35,000 nt of DNA from an uncultured Bacteroidota bacterium (GTDB lineage Bacteria; Bacteroidota; Bacteroidia; Chitinophagales; Chitinophagaceae). The stretch spans positions 1-35,000 of the forward strand of contig CAJBRT010000050.1 in the NCBI GenBank assembly GCA_903958045.1, in the 5' to 3' direction. This document shows, piece after piece, positions 24,446-31,058 of this stretch (positions within the stretch are counted from its first letter, which is position 1; every line of letters starts with the position of its first letter). Below the pieces are notes generated by a model. It searched no databases. It saw only the letters and a list, made by a program, of their open reading frames with translations, and was not told where the DNA came from. The position numbers and the translations under genes were made by a program.

Positions 24446-26344
24446 ATGCATTATGTATCAGTAGAGGGGCTTACAAAAAGTTACGGGATCAACCCGCTTT
24501 TCAATAATATTTCCTTTAATATCAACGAGGGGGACAAGATTGCCCTGATTGCGCGCAATGGGGTAGGGAAGTCTACGCTTTTAAGAATTTTGGCGGGTCA
24601 GGAAACCCCCGATAGCGGTAAGTTTTGGATCAATAAAGAAGTGACAGTCGCCCTTTTTGAACAGGATCCCGTTTTTGACGAGGACAAAACGATTGTAGAA
24701 AATATTTTTAAAGCCAATCATCCAATCATTAAAGCCATTCAAAAATATGAACTGGCTATGGAGGCCGAAGACGGCATGCTTATTTCCGATAGCATCATGG
24801 AAATGGATGATTTGGGTGCTTGGGATTTTGAGGCGAAAGTCAAACAAATTTTAGGCAAATTAAATATCCATCACCTTCAAAAAAAGGTAAATGAATTAAG
24901 TGGTGGTCAGCGCAAAAGAGTAGCGCTTGCAAAAACGCTAATAGATATCGGGTTTGAGCATCAGCATACGCTACTCATGATGGATGAGCCCACCAACCAC
25001 CTCGATGTAGAAATGATTGAGTGGTTAGAACATTATTTAAATGGTGAAAATATAACGCTATTACTTGTAACACACGACCGTTATTTTTTAGACGCTGTAT
25101 GTGATGAAATTTGGGAGCTCGAAAGAGAAAACATGTATGTATACAAAGGTGATTATGAATCATACATGGAAAAAAAGGCGGCCCGCATAGAAAGTGAGCA
25201 GGCTAGTATTGACAAGGCTAGAAATCAATACCGCAAAGAGTTAGAGTGGATGCGCAAGCAACCCAAAGCACGTACTACTAAAAGTAAGAGCAGGCAAGAT
25301 AATTTTTATGGGGTAGAAGCTAGGGCCAAGCAAAAAATTGAAGATGCGCAGTTGCAATTAGAAGCAAAAATGAGTAGGCTTGGGGGTAAAATTGTTGAGT
25401 TAAAAAAGGTCAATAAATCATACGGTGAATTAGAAATATTAAAAGGCTTTGATTATACTTTTTCGAAAGGAGAAAGGGTAGGGGTGGTTGGTAAAAATGG
25501 AATAGGAAAGTCTACTTTTTTAAATATTATTCAAGAACTTGAAACGCCAACAAGTGGTAAAGTAAATGTGGGTGATACGGTTGTATTTGGTAATTTTTCT
25601 CAAACCGGCCTTGATGTAAAAGAAGATTTTAGGGTGATTGAATATGTAAAATCTTTTGCCGAAAGTTTTCCATTAGCAAAAGGGGGAAGCATTAGTGCTT
25701 CTCAGTTTTTAGAGTTGTTTTTATTCCCTCCCGATAAGCAGTACACTTATTTGTCGGCACTTAGTGGGGGTGAAAAAAAGAGGCTGCATTTGTTAACCAT
25801 CTTATTTAGAAACCCTAACTTTTTAATTCTAGATGAGCCTACCAATGACCTTGACCTACCTACGCTTGCGGTACTTGAAAGCTTTTTGACGGAGTATCAG
25901 GGATGTGTTATGATTGTATCCCACGACCGTTATTTTATGGACCGTTTGGTGGATCACTTATTTGTTTTTGAAGGTGGTGGTTTTGTAAGAGACTTCCCAG
26001 GCAACTATACCCAGTACCGTATCTGGCTTAAAGAACAAGAAACGGCCAAGGCAAATGGAACGAACAGTCCTGCCAAAGCGCCTGCCACTATTGAGCCAGC
26101 TGCACCAGTGGCTCCTGCTATTCCAAAAAAGAAAATGACTTTTAAAGAAAAGCACGAGTTTGAAAAGCTAGAAAAAGAAATGCCCGTATTAGAAGCCGAA
26201 AAAGTAAAATTAACGGCCCAAATGAGTAACGAAAATTTGAATTACGATCAAATTACTACGCTAGCAGAGGCACTTACAAAAGTTACACAGTCTTTGGAAG
26301 AAATGGAACTACGCTGGCTGGCACTAAGTGAGATGGCGGAGTAG
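24446..26344 (+). CDS. ABC-F family ATPase (Uup-like)
   Basis: A 632-residue protein with two ABC ATPase domains and no membrane segments, as in ABC-F ribosome-associated factors. Domain 1 has Walker A ARNGVGKST (36-44, with Ala in place of the usual first Gly), signature LSGGQRKRVALAK and Walker B LLMMDEPTNHLD. The arm/linker between the domains is charged and helical (about 235-320). Domain 2 has Walker A GKNGIGKST (from 349), signature LSGGEKKRLHLL and Walker B FLILDEPTNDLD. A Pro/Ala-rich linker (SPAKAPATIEPAAPVAPAIP) leads to a C-terminal coiled coil (about 570-632), as in Uup. It is likely a translation or ribosome-rescue factor rather than a transporter. Its 3' end overlaps mqnD by 62 bp. 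Confidence 0.9.
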   Translation: MHYVSVEGLTKSYGINPLFNNISFNINEGDKIALIARNGVGKSTLLRILAGQETPDSGKFWINKEVTVALFEQDPVFDEDKTIVENIFKANHPIIKAIQKYELAMEAEDGMLISDSIMEMDDLGAWDFEAKVKQILGKLNIHHLQKKVNELSGGQRKRVALAKTLIDIGFEHQHTLLMMDEPTNHLDVEMIEWLEHYLNGENITLLLVTHDRYFLDAVCDEIWELERENMYVYKGDYESYMEKKAARIESEQASIDKARNQYRKELEWMRKQPKARTTKSKSRQDNFYGVEARAKQKIEDAQLQLEAKMSRLGGKIVELKKVNKSYGELEILKGFDYTFSKGERVGVVGKNGIGKSTFLNIIQELETPTSGKVNVGDTVVFGNFSQTGLDVKEDFRVIEYVKSFAESFPLAKGGSISASQFLELFLFPPDKQYTYLSALSGGEKKRLHLLTILFRNPNFLILDEPTNDLDLPTLAVLESFLTEYQGCVMIVSHDRYFMDRLVDHLFVFEGGGFVRDFPGNYTQYRIWLKEQETAKANGTNSPAKAPATIEPAAPVAPAIPKKKMTFKEKHEFEKLEKEMPVLEAEKVKLTAQMSNENLNYDQITTLAEALTKVTQSLEEMELRWLALSEMAE

Positions 26345-27152
26345 TCCTAAACGAAGGATTCATTTGTTGGTAAATGCCTACGAGGGTTTCTATAGCATTT
26401 TTGCCGGTTTCTCCCATGTCTTTACTAAAATCATTGACGTATAAATCTATATGTTGGCGCATGACGTCTTCGCTCATTTCCCACGCGTGGCAACTTACAT
26501 ATTCACTAATAGCAGGGTAATTACTAAATGCGTATTCCACACTTTTAGCAATCAGTTGGTCTACCTGCCCCATAATGGGCTTAGGTATTCGGTTGCTAGC
26601 TACAATGCCGCCAAGTGCTATGGGGCTTTTTGTTTTTGTTTCCCAGGCCGCACCTAAATCTGTTATTTCATGCAGTCCTTTTTCTTTATACGTAAATCTG
26701 TTTTCGTGAATGATAACACCAGCGTCTACCTCGCCCGATAAAACGGCTGCTTCTATTTCATTAAATACATAAAACGAAATGTTTTTAGCATTTGGGTATA
26801 CAAAGGAAAATAGTAAATAGGCCGTTGTGTTTTTGCCAGGAATGGCTATGCGCAAATTGTTTACATCACTAGGCGTAATATTTTCGTTGTTGCTAATTAA
26901 CAGTGGTCCTACGCCCTTACCCATGGCGCCCCCACTGTTTAAAAGGGTATGTGTATTAAGTAAAAGCGGCAGAACACCGTAACTAATTTTTGAAAAATCC
27001 AGCCGGTCTTCTAGTGCAAAATTATTGAGGGTTTGAACGTCTTCTAAGTGAATATCAAAATCTAAACCCTCAGTATCAATTTTTTTATTCACGAGTGCGT
27101 CAAAAATAAATGTATCGTTGGGGCAGGGCGAAAAACCAAGACTTAATTTCAT
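26283..27152 (-). CDS. mqnD: 1,4-dihydroxy-6-naphthoate synthase MqnD (futalosine pathway)
   Basis: A 289-residue enzyme of the periplasmic-binding-protein-like fold that converts cyclic de-hypoxanthine futalosine to 1,4-dihydroxy-6-naphthoate in the futalosine route to menaquinone. Its family signature GFSPCPNDTFIFDAL is at the N-terminus. It is followed by FDIHLEDVQTLNNFAL, DFSKISYGVLPLLL and GAMGKGVGPLLIS, then IAIPGKNTTAYLLF and VDAGVIIHENRFTY, all family-typical. The last about 20 residues (from SFRTTPPSH) look like a non-conserved extension lying in the overlap with the ABC-F gene. It starts 4 bp after mqnB on the same strand, so the two enzymes of the same pathway form an operon. The remaining mqn genes must lie elsewhere. 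Confidence 0.93.
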   Translation of the reverse strand: MKLSLGFSPCPNDTFIFDALVNKKIDTEGLDFDIHLEDVQTLNNFALEDRLDFSKISYGVLPLLLNTHTLLNSGGAMGKGVGPLLISNNENITPSDVNNLRIAIPGKNTTAYLLFSFVYPNAKNISFYVFNEIEAAVLSGEVDAGVIIHENRFTYKEKGLHEITDLGAAWETKTKSPIALGGIVASNRIPKPIMGQVDQLIAKSVEYAFSNYPAISEYVSCHAWEMSEDVMRQHIDLYVNDFSKDMGETGKNAIETLVGIYQQMNPSFRTTPPSHLVPASVVPFLPKTV

Positions 27153-27156
27153 GACA

Positions 27157-27825
27157 CTATTTTTTTAAACCATTTTCTAGGGCGGCTAAATAGGTAAGCA
27201 CATATGCTTCTAGTTGCTCAATGGATTCTTTAAGTTTCCATTTTGCTTTGTTTCTTTCTCCAACATAATTTGAAACAGCCCTTATTTGTATAAAGGGCGT
27301 TTTGGTAAGGCCGCCAACATAATGTAGGGCAGCGCCTTCCATACTTTCCAATACGGGTTTATGGGTAGCTATAATTTCTTTGATTCGTTTAGGCGAGGTT
27401 GTAATTTCATTGATGGTAACCGCTGCCACCGTATCCGATTTCAAAACATTGAATAACCTAATAGCAGGGTTTATTAATTTTCTTTTTTTAAATGGCGCTT
27501 CATTGTCTTTTATTAATTGACTATCAAAAAGGTCCGTAAAAATCCCTTTTTCGCGAACGCCTAAATCGGCAATGGATTCTGATGCCACCACCATTACTTT
27601 TCCAAGGGGTTCTGTTTTAATATAGGAGCCGGCAATACCCATTTGAATAATCAAATCAGGTTGGTGTGCAGTAATAAGTTGCGTTAGATTCACCCCAGAG
27701 GCGAGCATGCCTATGCCGGTTGCATGAAAGCTTAGTTTTAGTTTGCTTTTTTGAAATAGTTGGCTTGCTTTTTTAGCAGAACCATCTAGTTCTAGGTTAG
27801 TGGCAGCTGTTATTATTACCCGCAT
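27157..27825 (-). CDS. mqnB: Futalosine hydrolase MqnB
   Basis: A 222-residue nucleoside-phosphorylase/hydrolase-fold protein that cleaves futalosine to hypoxanthine and dehypoxanthinyl futalosine. It starts MRVIITAATNLELDG. Family segments are LSFHATGIGMLASGVNLTQLI, DLIIQMGIAGSY, VVASESIADLGVREKG, VLESMEGAALHYV (with the conserved MEG of the fold) and IQIRAVSNYVGERN. The frame continues 13 codons upstream to 27864, but the Met at 27825 matches the family N-terminus, and a TATTTTTG box lies 6 bases before it. The immediate partner mqnD supports the assignment over methylthioadenosine nucleosidase. Confidence 0.92.
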   Translation of the reverse strand: MRVIITAATNLELDGSAKKASQLFQKSKLKLSFHATGIGMLASGVNLTQLITAHQPDLIIQMGIAGSYIKTEPLGKVMVVASESIADLGVREKGIFTDLFDSQLIKDNEAPFKKRKLINPAIRLFNVLKSDTVAAVTINEITTSPKRIKEIIATHKPVLESMEGAALHYVGGLTKTPFIQIRAVSNYVGERNKAKWKLKESIEQLEAYVLTYLAALENGLKK

Positions 27826-27831
27826 AGAGTA

Positions 27832-27839
27832 CAAAAATA
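27832..27839 (-). promoter_or_regulatory. -7 element close to the mqnB start codon
   Basis: On the minus strand TATTTTTG is followed by TACTCT and then the mqnB ATG, predicting a leader of about 3 nt. It faces away from the plus-strand box at 27853-27860. Confidence 0.5.
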
Positions 27840-27852
27840 CTCCGATTCTGCC

Positions 27853-27860
27853 TACCTTTG
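27853..27860 (+). promoter_or_regulatory. -7 element for the first PTPS-family gene
   Basis: TACCTTTG lies 16 bases before the ATG at 27877. The two divergent boxes (this one and mqnB's) are only 13 bp apart, so simultaneous polymerase binding may be mutually exclusive. Confidence 0.5.
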
Positions 27861-27876
27861 CCAAAATATTGGTCAG

Positions 27877-28287
27877 ATGGTTTATTTAACAAGACAAGAA
27901 CATTTTAACGCAGCCCATAAATTATACAATCCTGATTGGTCTAACGAGCAAAACAATGCCGTATTTGGCGTTTGCGCCAACGAAAATTGGCATGGCCACA
28001 ATTATGATTTGTATGTGACGGTAAAGGGTAATCCAGATCCGGAAACAGGGTTTGTTTACGACGTTAAAAAGTTAAGTCAGTTAATTAAAAGCCAGGCGGT
28101 AGACAAACTAGACCATAAAAACCTCAACCTAGATGTTGATTTTATGGCGGGTAAACTATGTAGTACCGAAAATTTAGCCATTGCCATTTGGGAGCAATTA
28201 GCCCCCCATTTGCCTAGTTCTGTGGAGCTTCATTGTATAAAACTCTATGAAACACCCCGTATATACGTCGAATATTTCGGTAAATAG
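27877..28287 (+). CDS. 6-pyruvoyl-tetrahydropterin synthase / QueD family protein, copy 1
   Basis: A 136-residue T-fold enzyme acting on 7,8-dihydroneopterin triphosphate. Zinc ligands are H14 (EHFNAAH) and H39/H41 (WHGHNY). The catalytic Cys33 sits in a C-x5-HGH arrangement like that of animal PTPS. The Asp79-His80 pair (KLDHKNLNLD) and the pterin-binding Glu125 (KLYETPRIYVEY) are also present, so the active site looks complete. The pattern is closer to the eukaryote-like PTPS type than to the classical bacterial QueD motif, so the product (6-pyruvoyl- or 6-carboxy-tetrahydropterin) is uncertain. A homologue follows 221 bp downstream, then folE, which makes the substrate. queG at 4.7 kb leaves a queuosine role possible. 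Confidence 0.88.
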   Translation: MVYLTRQEHFNAAHKLYNPDWSNEQNNAVFGVCANENWHGHNYDLYVTVKGNPDPETGFVYDVKKLSQLIKSQAVDKLDHKNLNLDVDFMAGKLCSTENLAIAIWEQLAPHLPSSVELHCIKLYETPRIYVEYFGK

Positions 28288-28342
28288 GGCATTTTCACTT
28301 TTTTTAAGGTCAATCTAAACAAAATTACTAGCGTCTTGTTAT

Positions 28343-28350
28343 TATCTTTG
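28343..28350 (+). promoter_or_regulatory. -7 element upstream of PTPS copy 2
   Basis: TATCTTTG is a perfect TAnnTTTG match. It predicts a transcript start near 28354 and thus a 155-nt leader before the ATG at 28509, unusually long compared with the other boxes in this window. Confidence 0.45.
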
Positions 28351-28353
28351 ACG

Positions 28354-28508
28354 TCAGGTTCTTTTGTTAATGTAGAACACGAAGGCGGGGCCACTTGATC
28401 AGCACACTTCTGAAACAGTGCCTAGCCATTAACAAAATACTTACTTGATTTATTTTTTTTATGTGGGTGTAAGTGTACGTCCCAAAAACAATATCCCAAA
28501 GCTTAGCA
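28354..28508 (+). ncRNA. Candidate structured 5' leader of the PTPS2-folE operon
   Basis: The 155-nt stretch after the predicted transcript start holds a perfect 11-bp inverted repeat: TTTTGTTAATG at 28362-28372 with CATTAACAAAA at 28427-28437. Within the 54-nt interior a smaller stem can form (GG-CACT against AGTG-CC, with one bulged C). An AU-rich region leads to the start codon. I recognise no known riboswitch class. No protein-coding frame is convincing here. The function is speculative. Confidence 0.35.
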
Positions 28509-28925
28509 ATGGATAAACATAAAGTATCTGTTTTTCGAAAGGAGCATTTTAATGCTGCGCACAGGTTACACAATAGCGCATGGACTCCCGAAAAAAACAA
28601 CGAAATATTTGGTCTTTGCAACAACCCCAATTTTCATGGTCACAACTATGAATTGATTGTTCAGGTTACTGGGTTTCCAGATCCTGAAACCGGTTATGTC
28701 ATTGATACCAAAAAATTAAGTGATCTTATTAAACTAGAAGTGCTCGCTAGATTTGATCATAAAAACTTAAATCTCGACACTACATTTTTCGCAACAGTTA
28801 ATCCAACTGCCGAAAATATTGCGGTTGTGATTTACGAACTTTTAAGAGCAAAAATTAATTCAACATTAGATTTAAAAATCAGATTATATGAAACAGAACG
28901 AAACTTTGTCGAATATCCATCTTAA
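28509..28925 (+). CDS. 6-pyruvoyl-tetrahydropterin synthase / QueD family protein, copy 2
   Basis: A 138-residue paralogue of the preceding gene. Zinc ligands H18 and H43/H45 (FHGHNY), catalytic Cys37 (FGLCNNPNF, again C-x5-HGH), the Asp83-His84 pair (RFDHKNLNLD) and the YETER glutamate are all kept. Neither copy is therefore visibly degenerate. The frame is open further upstream to a GTG at 28473, but the ATG at 28509 gives the family N-terminus. Its last 38 bases overlap the start of folE, which implies translational coupling with the enzyme that makes its substrate. This copy is a likely partner of FolE; copy 1 may serve a different pterin branch, which is an inference. Confidence 0.87.
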   Translation: MDKHKVSVFRKEHFNAAHRLHNSAWTPEKNNEIFGLCNNPNFHGHNYELIVQVTGFPDPETGYVIDTKKLSDLIKLEVLARFDHKNLNLDTTFFATVNPTAENIAVVIYELLRAKINSTLDLKIRLYETERNFVEYPS

Positions 28926-29607
28926 GGATGGTAAGATTATTCTTACAGAAGAGGAAATTGATGCGGCAGGAGACAACCATATCAGTACTTCTGTGGATAC
29001 TCCTATGCGCGCAGGTGCATTTGATCAATCAGAAGATGAAAAAATTGCTGCAATCGAAGAAAGATTTGCAGAAATCATGGACATACTAGGCCTTGATCTT
29101 ACAGATGATAGTTTGCGCGGTACACCAAAACGTGTAGCAAAAATGTATGTCAAAGAAATCTTTAATGGTTTGAACCCAGCCAACAAACCAAAGATGGCCC
29201 TCTTTGAAAATAAGTACAGGTACAATGAAATGCTGGTAGAAAAAAACATTTCATTTTACAGTAATTGCGAGCATCACTTTGTTCCTATCATGGGTAAGGC
29301 GCATATCGCATACATTAGCAACGGGACCGTAGTTGGCCTTAGTAAATTAAACCGCCTTGTAGATTATTTTGCTAAACGCCCACAAGTGCAAGAGCGCTTA
29401 ACCATGCAAATTGCCAAAGAATTACAAAAAGACTTAGGTACAGAGGATGTGGCTGTTTTAATTGATGCAAAACATTTGTGCGTAGCAAGTAGAGGCGTAG
29501 AAGATGATACTTCATCTACCGTTACTGCTTTTTATGGCGGTAAGTTTAAAGATGAAAAAGTAAGAGAAGAGTTTTTACGTTATTTGGGTTTGAATACACA
29601 GTTTTAA
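28888..29607 (+). CDS. folE: GTP cyclohydrolase I (FolE)
   Basis: A 239-residue enzyme converting GTP to 7,8-dihydroneopterin triphosphate, the entry to folate, biopterin-type pterins and queuosine. Zinc and catalytic residues are in NCEHHFVPIMGKAHIAYI. The VVGLSKLNRLVDYFAKRPQVQERL helix follows, then the third zinc ligand in HLCVASRGVEDDTSSTVTAFY. This last motif deviates from the usual CMTMRGV but keeps Cys and Arg-Gly-Val. The N-terminal about 50 residues are poorly conserved, so the exact start is less sure; the ATG at 28888 overlaps the preceding PTPS gene by 38 bp. A strong terminator follows the stop codon. Confidence 0.94.
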   Translation: MKQNETLSNIHLKDGKIILTEEEIDAAGDNHISTSVDTPMRAGAFDQSEDEKIAAIEERFAEIMDILGLDLTDDSLRGTPKRVAKMYVKEIFNGLNPANKPKMALFENKYRYNEMLVEKNISFYSNCEHHFVPIMGKAHIAYISNGTVVGLSKLNRLVDYFAKRPQVQERLTMQIAKELQKDLGTEDVAVLIDAKHLCVASRGVEDDTSSTVTAFYGGKFKDEKVREEFLRYLGLNTQF

Positions 29608-29624
29608 GTACACATTTATTTTTT

Positions 29625-29660
29625 AAACCCCGACATTAAAAGTGTCGGGGTTTTTTATTT
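29625..29660 (+). terminator. Rho-independent terminator after folE
   Basis: AAACCCCGACA (29625-29635) and TGTCGGGGTTT (29643-29653) form an 11-bp perfect stem with a TTAAAAG loop. The T run spans 29651-29656, followed by ATTT. It is 17 bp after the folE stop. Confidence 0.93.
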
Positions 29661-29684
29661 ACTTTGGGTCCTAAATCATTACCT

Positions 29685-30578
29685 ATGAGTAGTCACGCGT
29701 ATGTATTTCCAGGTCAAGGTTCTCAATTTATTGGAATGGGAAAGGCTTTGTATGAAACGAGTACTGTTGCCAAAGAATTATTTGACAGGGCCAATACGAT
29801 ATTAGGTTTTGATATTAGTGAAGTAATGTTTAATGGCACCGATGAAGCACTAAAGCAAACGAATGTAACGCAGCCTGCTGTTTTTTTACATTCAGTGATA
29901 GCTTACAAAACCTTGGAGCACGGCACACCTGATATGGTTGCTGGACATTCGTTGGGTGAATTTTCGGCACTGGTAGCCAATGGGGTATTGGAGTTTGAAG
30001 ACGCATTAAAACTCGTAAGTATTAGAGCGACTGCTATGCAAAAAGCATGCGAATTGGTGCCTTCTACTATGGCTGCGGTGTTAGCACTTGCAGATGATGT
30101 GGTGGCTACAATTTGTGCAGAAGTGATGGCTGAAACAAATGAAGTGGTGGTAGCTGCCAATTATAACTGCCCTGGTCAATTAGTGATTAGTGGTTCTGTA
30201 AAAGGAATTGAAATAGCATGTGAAAGAATGAAAGCTGCTGGTGCAAAGCGTGCACTCATACTTCCAGTAGGAGGTGCATTTCATAGTCCATTAATGGCGC
30301 CTGCTCGTGAAGAATTAGCGGCCGCCATCGAAGCAACAAATTTTGCAAATCCAATTTGTCCGGTATATCAAAACGTAGTAGCTGCTGCCGTTACAGATCC
30401 TGCCGCTATCAAGCAAAATTTAATCAATCAATTAACAGGTGCTGTAAAGTGGACCCAAACAGTGGAGCAAATGGTTGCTGATGGTGCTACACATTTTACG
30501 GAAGTAGGTCCGGGCAAAGTATTACAAGGTCTTGTACAAAAGGTATACAAAGAAGCGGTGGTGAACGGATTAAGTTAG
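29685..30578 (+). CDS. fabD: Malonyl-CoA:ACP transacylase (FabD)
   Basis: A 297-residue transacylase loading malonyl units onto acyl carrier protein for fatty-acid synthesis. Motifs are VFPGQGSQFIGMGK at the N-terminus, TQPAVFLHS, the nucleophile elbow AGHSLGEFSAL with Ser89, and GGAFHSPLM with the catalytic His. The GPGKVLQGL end is also typical. A TTG 21 bases upstream is in frame, but the ATG at 29685 (MSSHAYVFPGQGSQ) matches the family start. It stands alone after the folE terminator and converges with the GNAT gene, 7 bp between the stops. fabH lies in a separate operon 1.7 kb away on the opposite strand. Confidence 0.95.
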   Translation: MSSHAYVFPGQGSQFIGMGKALYETSTVAKELFDRANTILGFDISEVMFNGTDEALKQTNVTQPAVFLHSVIAYKTLEHGTPDMVAGHSLGEFSALVANGVLEFEDALKLVSIRATAMQKACELVPSTMAAVLALADDVVATICAEVMAETNEVVVAANYNCPGQLVISGSVKGIEIACERMKAAGAKRALILPVGGAFHSPLMAPAREELAAAIEATNFANPICPVYQNVVAAAVTDPAAIKQNLINQLTGAVKWTQTVEQMVADGATHFTEVGPGKVLQGLVQKVYKEAVVNGLS

Positions 30579-30585
30579 TTGTAAT

Positions 30586-31035
30586 TTATACATCTAATAT
30601 GCCATTGATCCACTCTGGATCGAGGTTGGCCTTGTATTTTTTATAAAAGTTGATGGCAGGCTCATTCCATTCGAGTACTTGCCATACCATTCTTGAGAAG
30701 CCTTTGTCTTTTGTTTCCTGTACAATCCTGTTAAATAGTAATTTGCCAATGCCTTTACCACGCATTTTTTCGGTTACAATAAAGTCTTCGAGATACAGGC
30801 ATTGTCCTTTCCAAGTACTGTATCTAATATAGTATAATGCAAAGCCCACAATGGTGTTATCGGTTTCTGCTACAAAGGCCCACCACACTGGGTTTTCACC
30901 AAAACCACTTTGTTCAAAATGTGAAAGTGTAACGGTTACTTCGTCTGGTGCTTTTTCATAAACGGCTAGTTCCTGAATAAGTCCAAGCATGCTTGGACAA
31001 TCCTCTATTGTAGCGCGTCTTATTGTTGTTTGCAT
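30586..31035 (-). CDS. GNAT N-acetyltransferase (diamine/thialysine acetyltransferase-like)
   Basis: A 149-residue single GNAT domain. The acetyl-CoA pyrophosphate-binding loop is RGKGIGKLL. The preceding strand YLEDFIVTEKMRGKG and the STWKGQCLYLED segment resemble spermidine/spermine and thialysine N-acetyltransferases. The WQVLEWNEPAINFYKKY end is typical of that subgroup. The substrate is probably a small amine or lysine analogue, but sequence alone cannot decide. It is last in an operon behind fabH and a PLP transsulfuration enzyme, with a 23-bp gap. The sulfur-amino-acid neighbour makes a thialysine-like substrate attractive, which is an inference. Confidence 0.85.
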   Translation of the reverse strand: MQTTIRRATIEDCPSMLGLIQELAVYEKAPDEVTVTLSHFEQSGFGENPVWWAFVAETDNTIVGFALYYIRYSTWKGQCLYLEDFIVTEKMRGKGIGKLLFNRIVQETKDKGFSRMVWQVLEWNEPAINFYKKYKANLDPEWINGILDV

Positions 31036-31058
31036 GTATATTTTTTGTAAAAATAAAA

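Noticed and set aside
28362-28437. Small mobile element (MITE) with 11-bp terminal inverted repeats
   Set aside because: No flanking target-site duplication and no second copy in the window; a structured leader explains the repeat better.
28367-28630. Minus-strand open frame of 87 codons over the PTPS2 leader
   Set aside because: It overlaps the real PTPS gene antisense, has a low-complexity composition with no recognisable motif, and has no promoter box. It is most likely a chance frame.
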